A stretch of DNA of 64,000 nt from Sporomusa termitida. Lineage in GTDB: Bacteria; Bacillota; Negativicutes; Sporomusales; Sporomusaceae. Where the stretch lies: contig NZ_CP036259.1 in NCBI RefSeq assembly GCF_007641255.1, positions 4,404,501-4,468,500 on the forward strand. The letters are read 5' to 3'. Each line of letters begins with the position of its first letter. The first letter of the stretch is position 1. Below the pieces are notes generated by a model. The model worked only from the letters and a program-made list of their open reading frames with translations, was not told where the DNA came from and did no database searches. A program made the position numbers and the translations under genes. Of the stretch, positions 43,434 through 52,940 are shown in pieces.

Positions 43434-44366
43434 TTATTTTGTTGTAAACAGCTGGGCCAGTATTTCACGCCCGCCATTGTCCAGCATACGCACTGCCAGT
43501 GTCTGTCCCAAAACCGCCGCCGCGGCCGGGCGGCCATGGGCCGTGTCCCGAACCACTTCTTTGCCGTCAGGCGACATAATAACTGCATTAAGGCTAAGCT
43601 GCCCCGCCCTGTCAAGCTGCCCGTAAACGCCGATCGGGATCTGGCAGCCGCCTTCAACCTCAGACAGAAAGCTTCGTTCAGCCAATGTAGCCTGACGGGT
43701 CGGCTCATGATCCAGGAATTGCAGCATTGCCAGGGTCGCAGTGTCCTCAGCGCGCGCTTCCAGTGCCAGTGCCCCCTGTCCGACAGCAGGCAGACAAATA
43801 TCCTGCGGCAGTATCTGTGTAATATGTGCATCCCAGCCCAGGCGTTTGAGCCCGGCCACCGCCAGCAGGATAGCGTCAAGATTTTCGGTTGTCAGCTTTT
43901 TCAGCCGCGTATCCAGGTTGCCGCGCAGGTCAACAATCACCAGGTCAGGCCGGGCATTCAGCAGTTGCGCCTTGCGGCGGAGGCTTGAGGTCCCTACCCG
44001 GGCATTAACAGGCAGATTAGCCAGGGTTTTATAGGCCGGGCTGATGAGGGCGTCACCGGGGTCAACCCGGTCGGTAACTGCCGCCAGCACCAGGCCGGCC
44101 GGCAGCTCGGTGGGCATATCTTTCAGGCTATGCACTGCCAGGTCGATTTCTCCGTTCAGCATAGCCACTTCCAGCTCTTTCGTGAACAGTCCCTTGCCGC
44201 CGATCTTAGCTAACGGCACATCAAGAATCCGGTCACCTGTTGTTACCATATTCTTCAGGACAATTTCCACTGCCGGGTAGCGAGCCCGCAGGCAGCCCGC
44301 CACATAATTGGCCTGCCACAACGCCAGCTTACTGCCGCGCGTACCGATGACGAGTTTTTGTTTCAC
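43434..44366 (-). CDS. hemC: hydroxymethylbilane synthase (porphobilinogen deaminase)
   Basis: Polymerises four porphobilinogens into hydroxymethylbilane. Cofactor-binding C241 (SEVEGGCQIPIG), start VIGTRGSKLALWQA, and the VHSLKDMPTELP and GTSSLRRKAQLL motifs. 310 aa. Its start lies 38 nt inside the 3' end of hemA, an unusually long overlap that implies coupled translation. Confidence 0.97.
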   Translation of the reverse strand: MKQKLVIGTRGSKLALWQANYVAGCLRARYPAVEIVLKNMVTTGDRILDVPLAKIGGKGLFTKELEVAMLNGEIDLAVHSLKDMPTELPAGLVLAAVTDRVDPGDALISPAYKTLANLPVNARVGTSSLRRKAQLLNARPDLVIVDLRGNLDTRLKKLTTENLDAILLAVAGLKRLGWDAHITQILPQDICLPAVGQGALALEARAEDTATLAMLQFLDHEPTRQATLAERSFLSEVEGGCQIPIGVYGQLDRAGQLSLNAVIMSPDGKEVVRDTAHGRPAAAAVLGQTLAVRMLDNGGREILAQLFTTK

Positions 44367-45684
44367 TGTTTTGTTCCTCTCCTAAATAGTCTTCCTGTTC
44401 ACGTGCCATTTCCAGCGCAATATCCAGCTTAAACATCTTCCGGAGAGCATCCTGATAGTGATGCTCCTTGTCGGTACCGGCAGCTTCGTTCAGCCTGACA
44501 ATCGGGTCGCGGAGCAGCTTTCTTACAATCATTCTTGACATATTCTCAAATATCTTGCGCTCGTCGGCGGTAATACCGGGCAGCTTAGCCATGGCCCGCT
44601 TAATTTCCCGCTGCCGGATGCGCTCGGCCTTATCGGTCAGGCGGACCAGTGTTGGCTGGTACGATAAATAGCGGAACCTTTCAATAATTCCGGCCATTTC
44701 TTCATCGATCAGCTTTTCGGCTTCAACGGCCTCCTGCTCCCGTCCCCGCATATTTGATTCAACAACCGCTTCCAGGTCATCAATGTTATATAAGGAGGCG
44801 CCGGCAATCGCGCCGACCTCAGGTTCAATATCGCGCGGTACGGCAATATCAATAAACAGGATCGGACGGCCCTGCCGTTTCGGCATCAGATGGGCCACAT
44901 CCCAGGCATGGATGATATAGTGGGGCGCACCGGTGGAGGTAATAATAATATCGGCCTCAACCGCTGACTGCATAAAATTCTCAAAAGGTACAGCCACCCC
45001 GCGGAACTTATCCGCCAGGGCAGCGGCCCGGTCATAGTTGCGATTTGACACAAAAACCGTTTTGACGCCGCTCGCCACAAGGTGTTTAGCCGTCAGCTCA
45101 CTCATCTCGCCGGCTCCCAGCACCAGGACATTGGCGGCCGACAAATTCCCCAGTATCTTTTTGGCCAGCTCGACGGCCGCATAGCTGACAGACACAGCAC
45201 TGTAGGCAATCCTGGTCGTTGTCCTGATTTTCTTGCCGACAGCAATCGCCCTGTTGAATAGGGTATTCAGCACGGTGCTGGTGGTACCGGCCGTCCGGGC
45301 CATAGCATAGGCAGTCTTTACCTGACTTAAGATCTGCCCTTCACCCAGCACCAGTGAATCCAGACTGGCACTAACCCGGAACAGATGCCGGATACATTCC
45401 TCTTCCTGAAAATAAAACAGATAGTCATAGCTTGTCTCAGCTAACACACCCGGGGCCATATGATCGAGAAACTCCTGCATAACCGGCAGGGCATCATCAG
45501 CCTCTTCAACGACCGCGTACATCTCAGTGCGGTTACAGGTAGACAAAATAACGCATTCCCGGATATCATCATATTCGGGCAGACGCTTATAGGCTGCTCT
45601 GATTTTTTCTTCAGAAAAGGAGAAGCATTCTCTGACTTCTACCGGGGCAGTTCTATGATTCAGGCCCAGTACAACAAGCTGCAT
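44329..45684 (-). CDS. hemA: glutamyl-tRNA reductase
   Basis: First committed step of C5 haem synthesis: reduces Glu-tRNA to glutamate-1-semialdehyde with NADPH. Catalytic C50 (ILSTCNRTEMY), LGLNHRTAPVEVRE start, and the Rossmann segment NVLVLGAGEMSELTAKHL. 451 aa from ATG 45684 (AGGAGAG 9 nt upstream), chosen over the longer frame to 45720. Overlaps the upstream gene by 32 nt and hemC by 38 nt. Confidence 0.96.
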   Translation of the reverse strand: MQLVVLGLNHRTAPVEVRECFSFSEEKIRAAYKRLPEYDDIRECVILSTCNRTEMYAVVEEADDALPVMQEFLDHMAPGVLAETSYDYLFYFQEEECIRHLFRVSASLDSLVLGEGQILSQVKTAYAMARTAGTTSTVLNTLFNRAIAVGKKIRTTTRIAYSAVSVSYAAVELAKKILGNLSAANVLVLGAGEMSELTAKHLVASGVKTVFVSNRNYDRAAALADKFRGVAVPFENFMQSAVEADIIITSTGAPHYIIHAWDVAHLMPKRQGRPILFIDIAVPRDIEPEVGAIAGASLYNIDDLEAVVESNMRGREQEAVEAEKLIDEEMAGIIERFRYLSYQPTLVRLTDKAERIRQREIKRAMAKLPGITADERKIFENMSRMIVRKLLRDPIVRLNEAAGTDKEHHYQDALRKMFKLDIALEMAREQEDYLGEEQNSETKTRHRYARQ

Positions 45685-46297
45685 GTCGTATTCTCTCCTC
45701 TGCCTCGCTAAACTTACCACTTTTAATTAAATTTAGCGCCTCATGGTCAATAGTCTCGCGCCAAAATTTTTCCCGCTCTTTCGCTGTTGACAGACGGCCT
45801 TTTATCTCAGGCCGCAATTTGGCAATCAGTGCCAGGTAATGGCCGTATTCCGGACCATACCTGGCAGCAATGTCCTCTTTCAGGCGCCTGGCCAAAGCGG
45901 GGCTGCCGCCACCTGTCGAAACGGTAATGAGTAAATCGCCGTGCACAATATGAGCCGGCACGTAAAAATCAGACAGTTCAGGTGCATCCGCACAATTTAC
46001 TAACGCACCGGCTGCCCGCGCCTCGGCAGCGGCCTGCCGGTTGGCATCAGGCTGATCGGTAGCGCAGAATACCAGAAAAAAACTATATAAATCCCCCGGG
46101 TTATAGGCGCGTGGCACCCAGGTCAGACGCCTGGCTTCAACCAGGCTGGCAAGACCGGGTGTAAGCACCGGGCTAAATACGCTCACTTCAGCAGCAACTG
46201 CCATAAGCAGCATTACTTTTCGCGCCGCAACCGCACCGCCACCGACAACAGCACAGCGCCGTCCGGCTAATTTTAGATTGATTGGGTATAACTCCAT
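45653..46297 (-). CDS. precorrin-2 dehydrogenase / sirohydrochlorin ferrochelatase (Met8p/CysG-N type)
   Basis: Oxidises precorrin-2 to sirohydrochlorin with NAD+ and may insert Fe for sirohaem. N-terminal Rossmann (CAVVGGGAVAARKVMLL), then FCATDQPDANRQ, NCADAPELSDFYVPA and TVSTGGGSPALARRLK. 214 aa. First gene of the haem operon, so precorrin-2 oxidation and early haem steps are co-expressed; sirohydrochlorin could also feed CbiK. Confidence 0.93.
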   Translation of the reverse strand: MELYPINLKLAGRRCAVVGGGAVAARKVMLLMAVAAEVSVFSPVLTPGLASLVEARRLTWVPRAYNPGDLYSFFLVFCATDQPDANRQAAAEARAAGALVNCADAPELSDFYVPAHIVHGDLLITVSTGGGSPALARRLKEDIAARYGPEYGHYLALIAKLRPEIKGRLSTAKEREKFWRETIDHEALNLIKSGKFSEAEERIRHAACCTGPES

Positions 46298-46394
46298 TTA
46301 TTTCACGTCCCGGGATGAGTTATTGTGCCACCAACATCTTATCATATTTCGCGGTTGAATGGTAATTTTCCTTTTGGCATAAATAAAATAATGA

Positions 46395-46413
46395 ACCAGA
46401 CAGCAAATCTGGT
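46395..46413 (-). terminator. probable terminator of PBP2 gene
   Basis: ACCAGA/TCTGGT with a 7-nt loop, followed on the minus strand by a T-rich stretch (TCATTATTTTATTT), 23 nt after the stop. Confidence 0.6.
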
Positions 46414-46435
46414 CCTGCCTGAACTGCACCTGAAC

Positions 46436-48250
46436 CTAATCTGTTTTGACGGGCGGCGGCAGTGTTTTACCCGGTATGGAAAAATACGACTCCAGTACCC
46501 GCCTGGCAACAGGGGCCGCGGCCATGGACCCTTCACCCCCGTCTTCAACAAACACAGCCACGGCAATTTCCGGTTTTTCCACAGGAGCATAGCAGACAAA
46601 CCAGGAATGAGTGGTACTCCGACCGGTTTCGGCTGAGCCGGATTTTCCGGCCACAGTTTGGGGAAACCCTTTAAAAGTGGCGGCACCGGTGCCGCTGGCG
46701 GCAACGGCAATCATCCCCTCACGGATTGTCTCCCAGACCTCAGGCCGCAGATATATTGTCCGCAGAATCTCCGGCTGCAGCTTGTCGGCTAGGTTGCCCT
46801 CAGGCGTCAGCACCTTGTCAACCAGCATTGGTTTATAGACAACCCCACCGGTGGCAACCGCCATAGCCAGCAAAGCCTGCTGCAGAGGCGTTACCAGATA
46901 GTACCCCTGGCCAATGGCGGCAATCAGCGTTTCGCCCGGATACCAGCCTTCGCCATAAGTAGCCTGTTTCCATGCGGTAGTCGGCACAATCCCCTTTTGT
47001 TCGCCGGCGAGCTTAATGCCGGTCTTTTGACCCAGACCAAAGGTCAGGGCGTAAGAGGCCAGATTGTCGGCCCCCAGGCGACGGCCCAGTTCATAAAAGA
47101 CCGGGTCGCTCGACCAGGCCAGGGCCCCGCTGACTGTCAGTTTGCCCAGGCCTTTGGTATCCCAGCCGTAAAAGCTCCAGCCGTTTAACACATACACCCC
47201 GCGGTCATCGAATATTTCCCCGGGGGTGGTCAGATTCATCTCCAGTGCAGCAGCTAAGGTAACAATCTTGAACACCGAGGCCGGCGGGTAAGTATTCTGG
47301 ATAGCCCGGTTATTGAGCGGGGTATTGGCGGTGGCAATAAGCTTGTTCCACTCCCGGCTGGAAATGCCGCCGGCAAAAACATTGGGGTCAAAGGCCGGGT
47401 TGCTGGCCATGACCAGTACACCGCCTGTTTTTACATCAAGGGCCACAATGGCCCCGCCTTTAGCCGGTGCGCCCTGCTGCCGGCTGGCCGCTACCTGAAC
47501 AGTCAGTGCTTCTTCAGCGGCCTTTTGCAGGTTGGCGTCAAGCGTCAGCACCAGCCCTTTGCCGGGAACAGCCGCCTGGTCCCCCAGTGACCGCACCTCT
47601 TCCCCACCGGCATTCACTTCCAGCTTCAGACCGCCGTCTGTACCGCGCAGTGCATCTTCCCATTCCCGCTCCAGGCCATCCTTGCCCACTAAATCGGTGG
47701 CACTAACTCCCTGACTTTTGCGCCTGACATATTCCTCTGCACCAATACTGCCGACAAACCCCAATACGTGAGCCGCCAGTTCTTTGTACATATACTGCCT
47801 GACCGGAATGGCCTCAATGATCACACCAGGCAGATAATCCTGCCTCTCCTCGACTTGGGCGATCATGGCAGCATCAATGTCCCGTTTGATCCGCACCGGG
47901 GTATAGAGGGAATCCTCACTGCCTTTTAGCAGCTGTTCAATCTCATCAGCGGGAACACCGGTAATCGCCGCCAGCAGCGGAGTAGTCTCCGGTGGATTTG
48001 TATACTCACCGGGAATAATTGATATGGCAAAACTAGGCCGGTTAGCCACAATCACGGCACCGTTCCGGTCATAGATTGTCCCCCGCGGGGCCTGGTCGGT
48101 AATTTGCCGGGTACGGTTTTGTTCGGCAATTTTTTTATATTGCCCGCCCTGAAACAACTGCATCCAAACCAGCCTAAGCACCAATACGCCGACAATACCG
48201 GCGGCAATGAGGGCTAATATGCCAATCCGGCGGCTTTTCTCGTCCCACAT
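46436..48250 (-). CDS. mrdA: penicillin-binding protein 2 (class B transpeptidase)
   Basis: Cell-wall transpeptidase of the elongasome. One N-terminal anchor (about 9-30), pedestal with RGTIYDRNGAVIVANRPSF, transpeptidase S325-x-x-K328 (PPASVFK), SSD (WSSDPVFYELGRRLG) and KSGSAE. 604 aa. The order of motifs and the SxD second motif fit PBP2 rather than PBP3/FtsI. RodA, MreB and MreC are not in the window. It has its own terminator. Confidence 0.95.
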   Translation of the reverse strand: MWDEKSRRIGILALIAAGIVGVLVLRLVWMQLFQGGQYKKIAEQNRTRQITDQAPRGTIYDRNGAVIVANRPSFAISIIPGEYTNPPETTPLLAAITGVPADEIEQLLKGSEDSLYTPVRIKRDIDAAMIAQVEERQDYLPGVIIEAIPVRQYMYKELAAHVLGFVGSIGAEEYVRRKSQGVSATDLVGKDGLEREWEDALRGTDGGLKLEVNAGGEEVRSLGDQAAVPGKGLVLTLDANLQKAAEEALTVQVAASRQQGAPAKGGAIVALDVKTGGVLVMASNPAFDPNVFAGGISSREWNKLIATANTPLNNRAIQNTYPPASVFKIVTLAAALEMNLTTPGEIFDDRGVYVLNGWSFYGWDTKGLGKLTVSGALAWSSDPVFYELGRRLGADNLASYALTFGLGQKTGIKLAGEQKGIVPTTAWKQATYGEGWYPGETLIAAIGQGYYLVTPLQQALLAMAVATGGVVYKPMLVDKVLTPEGNLADKLQPEILRTIYLRPEVWETIREGMIAVAASGTGAATFKGFPQTVAGKSGSAETGRSTTHSWFVCYAPVEKPEIAVAVFVEDGGEGSMAAAPVARRVLESYFSIPGKTLPPPVKTD

Positions 48251-48542
48251 ATCTATCCCCTTTTCTTAGTACCGTGCGTCACCTAAAAGTTCGGCTTATA
48301 TTGCGGTCTTTTTCCGCACTGCTTCGTTGTCGTCGCCTTACAGATTGCCGATCTGCGCGGCCCGCGCAAGTAATAAGAGACCTATCACCTACCGGCCTCA
48401 TTACAGCAGATCTTACTGAATCAGTTAGCGTCCTCCGCCTTGCATTGCGAAAAAATCTACGTTGTCTAAAACTAACATCTAACTGTGCCAGGGTACTAGC
48501 ACCCAATTTATATTACTTAGTATCCCGGATTAAGCAAAAAAA
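48251..48542. other. 292-nt noncoding gap upstream of PBP2 gene
   Basis: No gene is supported. The minus strand carries a basic, Arg-rich frame that looks like non-protein sequence. Noticeable pieces are a near-palindrome CTTACTGAATCAGTTAG (near 48413-48429) and GCGCGGCCCGCGC (48355-48367). It may be a repeat or a leader of the PBP2 gene; I cannot assign it. Confidence 0.35.
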
Positions 48543-48575
48543 ATAGCAACCCTGTGGCCGGCGCCTGGTTGCTAT
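48534..48575 (-). terminator. terminator of the LCP gene
   Basis: ATAGCAACC pairs with GGTTGCTAT around a GC-rich loop; on the minus strand a run of Ts follows. Confidence 0.9.
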
Positions 48576-48609
48576 CGCCCGTATTAAGAACTTTCAGGAA
48601 AACTTTCGC

Positions 48610-50034
48610 TTACTGCAGGTAATCTTTGCCGACTATGACCCGGACGGTATTGGCTTTGCTAGCATCCCGGTTAACCTGCAGCACATAGCGGAATGGCAGT
48701 CTTGTTAACTTGCTGCTGGCTTCACTGCTATTGGCAATGACCACCGTATTTCTGTTAGCGGCTCTACTGCCAGCCACACTGATCACATCATACCCCTGAT
48801 CGCGGAGTGCCGCGGCCATCTTTTCACCGGCTCCCGGCGCACCACTGGCGTTCACCACTTCAAACCGCAGCTTACTGCCAGCGGCCGGCGGTTTGGCTTC
48901 CGGCACTTTAGGTTTGCCGGTTTCTTTAGGTTTGCCGGTCTCTTTAGGTTTGTCGGTTTCCTGCGGCTTATCAGGATCTTCAGAATCAATAATCGCTTTT
49001 GGTTTGGGGTCTTTTACCGCCGCCGGCTTTTTCGGCACGTCAATGATTTTCATTTCCTGCGGCACAGACCTTTCATACTGAGCTGCGGTGGAGCGGGCGG
49101 CGGCCACAAACTTGTCATCGGCAGTCATACCCTGGGAAAAAATCACATAGTTTCTCAATCCAATAATATCAGGCAGCCAATAACTGATATCCGCAATATA
49201 GGCCGGTTTTCCCGGCACCATATCCGCCTTTAAGCCGACCTTTGACGCATCATTTAACAGTTTCGCCAGATTTAGCATTTCTGCTGTTGTCATATCGGTA
49301 TCAAGAGCTGCGTTTACCTCCCGGATAATGCCCGGTATCCGGGGCAGTATGAACGGGCTGCTTGCTTCTTTGAGCATCGCTTTAATAAACTTCTGCTGGC
49401 GCTCAATCCGGCCGATATCGCCATCCTCGTCACGGTAGCGAACATATTTAATTGCGGTCCTGCCGTCCATTTCCTGCAGGCCGGGCTTAAGGTCAATCAA
49501 CAGGTTGTCATAGGGATCTTCGTAATACATACGTTTTTCAACATCAACGGTAACGCCGCCGACGGCGTCAACTATTTTGTTAAAGGCAGCAAAGTTAATG
49601 ATCGCATAATAATCCATAGGAATACCCAGCAAATCCTCAACTGCCCGTTGTGACAGCTTATGGCCGCCTTCTGCATAGGCATGATTAATTTTGTCCCAGC
49701 CGTAACCGGGGATTCTGACCCTGGTATCCCGGGGTATGGACAGCAGGGTCACTTCTTTGGTGCCGGTGTCGGCAGTAATGACAAACATCGTATCCGAACG
49801 GCCGACATCATCACTGCGTTCATCTACTCCCAGTACCAGGATATTGACTTTGTGCGGCAGTCCGGTTACATTCGCCCCTGCCGGCCGGGCCTTTTCAAAG
49901 GTACCGCCTGTTGACCAGTAATAGGTGGCACCAGCCACGGTAATAAACAAAAGTAAGCAAATGAGTATCAGCAAAAAATGGCTGCGCCGGCTTTTGCGCT
50001 GATCAACAAGCCGCTTTTCGAGGCGTGATGTCAT
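48610..50034 (-). CDS. LytR-CpsA-Psr family glycopolymer transferase with LytR_C domain
   Basis: Attaches glycopolymers to peptidoglycan. N-terminal anchor (about 20-42), LCP domain from about 62 (VNILVLGVDERSDDVGRSDT, SIPRDTRVRIPGYGWDKINHA, GDIGRIERQQKFIKAML), and a C-terminal LytR_C domain (about 390-474). The linker is a charged low-complexity stretch with the unit KPKETG repeated in tandem. 474 aa. Monocistronic, upstream of the PBP2 gene with a terminator between. Confidence 0.93.
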   Translation of the reverse strand: MTSRLEKRLVDQRKSRRSHFLLILICLLLFITVAGATYYWSTGGTFEKARPAGANVTGLPHKVNILVLGVDERSDDVGRSDTMFVITADTGTKEVTLLSIPRDTRVRIPGYGWDKINHAYAEGGHKLSQRAVEDLLGIPMDYYAIINFAAFNKIVDAVGGVTVDVEKRMYYEDPYDNLLIDLKPGLQEMDGRTAIKYVRYRDEDGDIGRIERQQKFIKAMLKEASSPFILPRIPGIIREVNAALDTDMTTAEMLNLAKLLNDASKVGLKADMVPGKPAYIADISYWLPDIIGLRNYVIFSQGMTADDKFVAAARSTAAQYERSVPQEMKIIDVPKKPAAVKDPKPKAIIDSEDPDKPQETDKPKETGKPKETGKPKVPEAKPPAAGSKLRFEVVNASGAPGAGEKMAAALRDQGYDVISVAGSRAANRNTVVIANSSEASSKLTRLPFRYVLQVNRDASKANTVRVIVGKDYLQ

Positions 50035-50081
50035 AACACAATCACCCTTCCATCGTCTTTATATTACCTTTTACTACATAA

Positions 50082-50117
50082 CAAGACAAGCCCCCTGTCG
50101 CCGGGGACTTGTCTTGA
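50082..50117. terminator. hairpin after thiamine-binding protein gene
   Basis: CAAGACAAG plus CCCC pairs with GGGG plus CTTGTCTTG with one bulged base; the T-tract is weak on both strands. Confidence 0.55.
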
Positions 50118-50176
50118 AGTATAGCAAATTACAGTTTAAAAGGTCAAGCATTTTTACAAAAAAGAGCAGGCCAGCA

Positions 50177-50476
50177 TTACAGCTTGTCGGTAACAGCCTT
50201 GATTTTCCCGGCCATAGTCAATTCTTTGTCCCGCCTGTCGTCAATTCTGATTGTCGTCATAACCCGCTGTGCATCGCTCATAAATGGCACTTCGTGCATT
50301 TGTCGAATAACCGCTAAAATCCGGTCAAGATCCCCTTCAATGACAGTTGACATTGGCGTTAATTGATATTTTAGGTCTGGGGCCTGTTCGAGGACTTTGT
50401 GGCAGCCGGCCACAAAGTGACTGACACTAGGGGAGCCTGTACCCAACGGGGCAATGGTAACTTCAACAACAGCCAT
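50177..50476 (-). CDS. MTH1187 family thiamine-binding protein
   Basis: A 99-aa protein of the YqgV/MTH1187 (DUF77) family ([40 protein letters not shown]), whose members bind thiamine as small oligomers. Start ATG at 50476 after AAGGAGG; the frame continues 52 codons further upstream without a site. No thiamine transporter gene or TPP riboswitch nearby. Monocistronic. Confidence 0.9.
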   Translation of the reverse strand: MAVVEVTIAPLGTGSPSVSHFVAGCHKVLEQAPDLKYQLTPMSTVIEGDLDRILAVIRQMHEVPFMSDAQRVMTTIRIDDRRDKELTMAGKIKAVTDKL

Positions 50477-50536
50477 AGCTATCTTCCTCCTTGCGTAAGA
50501 AATTAAGCCTTTACTGCCAGATATTCTCGCTATAGC

Positions 50537-50564
50537 AAAAAAAACCTGCCGCCGATGCGGCAGG
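50537..50564 (-). terminator. terminator of GH18 gene
   Basis: CCTGCCGC/GCGGCAGG with loop CGAT; eight Ts follow on the minus strand. Confidence 0.95.
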
Positions 50565-50570
50565 GTGCCA

Positions 50571-51659
50571 TTACTGTTCTTTGGGAAACTTCTTGTCGAT
50601 AATGCCCCAAATCTCCGGTTGTTCCTGGCCAAGACGCCAGATCGCGATACCGGCCGGGTTATATTTGGCCACTATGTCCAGTTTAGCCGCTGTACTTTTA
50701 TCGTTTTCAAACCATACTTCATGATTTTTGTATTTGAACCACGGTGCCTGTGCTTTGTCATCATAGTTAATTTTAGCACCGTTTTTTTCGGCCAAGACAA
50801 TGGCATCCACATATTTAATGGTTTCCCCTTCTTTGCCCACCCAGTCATAGCCATAAGCGCTGATACCGATGATGACTTTATGGGGGCCGCCGGCTTGCTC
50901 AATTGCATATTTAACGTTTTTTTCAAACCACTCCACCGGCGCCACCGGCCCTGGTTCCGAGGTAGCCCAATGGTTATCATAAGTCATAATCTGCAGAAAA
51001 TCGGCATTGGGGGCCAGTTGCGGATAATCGTAGGCCCCGGAAACATCTTCCGCCACCTCAACCCGGGGGAATACCGAAATAATCACTGTTTTATTTATGG
51101 CCTGCATTTTGGGATACAGTTCAGCCATAAAAGCAGTCAGGTTGTCTTTATGTTTGGGCGGCAAAAGTTCAAAATCAATATTGATGCCGTCATAGCCTTT
51201 TTCCTGGACCAATTTAACAATACTGTCGGTAACTTTGGTGCGTACTGCCGGATCGCCAAGGACCTCATCAGTAGAGCCGGTTTTGTTGGTTATTAACGGA
51301 TACATCTTAAGACCGGATTGACGGGCAGTATCATAGACCATTTGGCTGTCCTTGGCCTCTAAGGTACCGTCTTTAGTAGCTTTATACCAAAAGGGACCCA
51401 CAGCCGATAAACTCTTCGCATGCGCCTTCATACTGGGGAAAGAACCGCTCTGGTCAGGGGTGCCGGGCCAGGGGTTTTCATAATAGCCAATCACCATCCG
51501 CGGGGGCATAGTTACATTGCCAGGTGCTTGCTGGTTTTGATCCAGCGGTTTGGGCGCCGGTTTATTGCCGGTGCCACAGCCACCAGACAAAACAGCAGCT
51601 AAAACAAACAGGATGATGAGAATACTGACGATACTTTGTAAGCGACTGTTAGTACACAA
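50571..51659 (-). CDS. GH18 family lipoprotein (YaaH/SleL-like, no LysM)
   Basis: A 362-aa exported protein. Signal with lipobox LSGGC (about C28), then a GH18 barrel with the catalytic motif DGINIDFE ([15 protein letters not shown]) and [19 protein letters not shown]. Relatives cut N-acetylglucosamine backbones in cortex or cell wall, often in spore germination. LysM domains common in SleL/YaaH are missing. Start TTG at 51659 with GGGTGAG upstream. Monocistronic. Confidence 0.9.
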   Translation of the reverse strand: MCTNSRLQSIVSILIILFVLAAVLSGGCGTGNKPAPKPLDQNQQAPGNVTMPPRMVIGYYENPWPGTPDQSGSFPSMKAHAKSLSAVGPFWYKATKDGTLEAKDSQMVYDTARQSGLKMYPLITNKTGSTDEVLGDPAVRTKVTDSIVKLVQEKGYDGINIDFELLPPKHKDNLTAFMAELYPKMQAINKTVIISVFPRVEVAEDVSGAYDYPQLAPNADFLQIMTYDNHWATSEPGPVAPVEWFEKNVKYAIEQAGGPHKVIIGISAYGYDWVGKEGETIKYVDAIVLAEKNGAKINYDDKAQAPWFKYKNHEVWFENDKSTAAKLDIVAKYNPAGIAIWRLGQEQPEIWGIIDKKFPKEQ

Positions 51660-51753
51660 AAACTCTCACCCTTTCCGTAACTTAAATTGATTTATTCAAT
51701 CTTAGTATTGGCGGGGTGAAAGTTCTTATGCCCTATTTTTAAAATTTAATTAT

Positions 51754-52923
51754 TTAAGGAAGTTTTGTTGCCAGCGCCTGGGCAACCAGTTCTAGTGTCT
51801 CCCACTTTTTGCAGAAGCAAAACCGGACCTGGTGGCTGCCTTTGGTTTTGTCAGCGTAAAAAGAGGATCCCGGGACAGTAGCAACACCGGTCAGTTCAAT
51901 AAGTCTGCGGCTAAAGGCGGTATCATCGGTAAGCTTTAGCTGTTTCATAATACCACTGGCATCGGCAAGCACATAATAGGCCCCTTTAGGCAATTCACAC
52001 TGGAAACCGGCCTCCCGGAGAACACGGAGGAAAAAATCACGGGCCTCGGCATAGTGATTTTTTAGTCCGGTATAATATTCTGGTTCAAAATTCATGGCCT
52101 CAGCAGCGGCGTGCTGGAAAGGGGTCGGTGCACCGACGGTAAAGAAATCATGGACTTTCCGGATCCGCTGCGTAATCCGGGGCGCGGCAATCGCCCAGCC
52201 CACCCGCCAGCCGGTAACAGAATAGGTCTTGGAAATAGAGTTAATCGTAATTGTCCGTTCGGCCATGCCTGGCAAAGAAGCCATCGATATATGCTCGGCC
52301 TCATCGTAGAGGATATGTTCATAAATCTCATCAGCAACAACGTACGTGTCCCATTTAACAGCCAGTCCGGCAATTTCCTGCAGTTCAGATCTGGTAAATA
52401 CCTTGCCGGTCGGATTATTGGGCGTATTAATAATAATTGCCTTGGTCTTTTCATTAAAAGCAGCAGCCAGTTCGGTCGATGAAAAATGCCAGTCGGGTCC
52501 GTACAGTGTAATATAGCGCGGGGTGGCACCCGACAGGATGGAGTCAGGACCATAATTTTCATAGAAGGGTTCGAAAATAATGATTTCATCGCCTGGATTA
52601 ATCAGCGCTTTCAGCGTGGCAATCATCGCTTCCGTGGCACCACAGGTAACCGTGATATCTGTGGCCGGATCACAGTCAATCTGATTATACCGGCGTACTT
52701 TGCGGCTGATGGCCTCCCGGAGTTCAGGCTCGCCAAAGGTAACCGGATACTGGTTGTACCCGGCTGAGATAGCGCGGATGGCAGCTTCCTGAATGGCCTG
52801 GGGGCTGTCAAAATCGGGAAATCCCTGGGAAAGATTATAGCCGCCGGCCGCATCGCAAATCCTGGTCATTTCCCGAATCACTGATTCGGAAAATGTTTCG
52901 GTAATCCTGGATAAGTTTTTCAT
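51754..52923 (-). CDS. PLP-dependent class I/II aminotransferase
   Basis: 389 aa, fold-type I aminotransferase. PLP lysine in SISKTYSVTGWRVGW, IINTPNNPTGKVF, DEIYEHILYD, and the RFCFCKKWETL end carrying the substrate-carboxylate Arg. It resembles aspartate/kynurenine/methionine-type enzymes (PatA, YbdL); substrate not determinable. It begins 18 nt after the ABC ATPase gene, apparently the last gene of that transporter operon, so it may use the imported compound. Confidence 0.92.
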   Translation of the reverse strand: MKNLSRITETFSESVIREMTRICDAAGGYNLSQGFPDFDSPQAIQEAAIRAISAGYNQYPVTFGEPELREAISRKVRRYNQIDCDPATDITVTCGATEAMIATLKALINPGDEIIIFEPFYENYGPDSILSGATPRYITLYGPDWHFSSTELAAAFNEKTKAIIINTPNNPTGKVFTRSELQEIAGLAVKWDTYVVADEIYEHILYDEAEHISMASLPGMAERTITINSISKTYSVTGWRVGWAIAAPRITQRIRKVHDFFTVGAPTPFQHAAAEAMNFEPEYYTGLKNHYAEARDFFLRVLREAGFQCELPKGAYYVLADASGIMKQLKLTDDTAFSRRLIELTGVATVPGSSFYADKTKGSHQVRFCFCKKWETLELVAQALATKLP

Positions 52924-52940
52924 AACATGCTCCCTCCGCC

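Noticed and set aside
48274-48546. 90-codon plus-strand frame in the PBP2 upstream gap
   Set aside because: Arg/Leu/Ser-rich without protein character, overlaps a terminator, no ribosome site.
48893-49081. Short DNA tandem repeat as a mobile or regulatory element
   Set aside because: It is the coding sequence of the Lys/Pro/Thr-rich linker (unit KPKETG) of the LCP protein.
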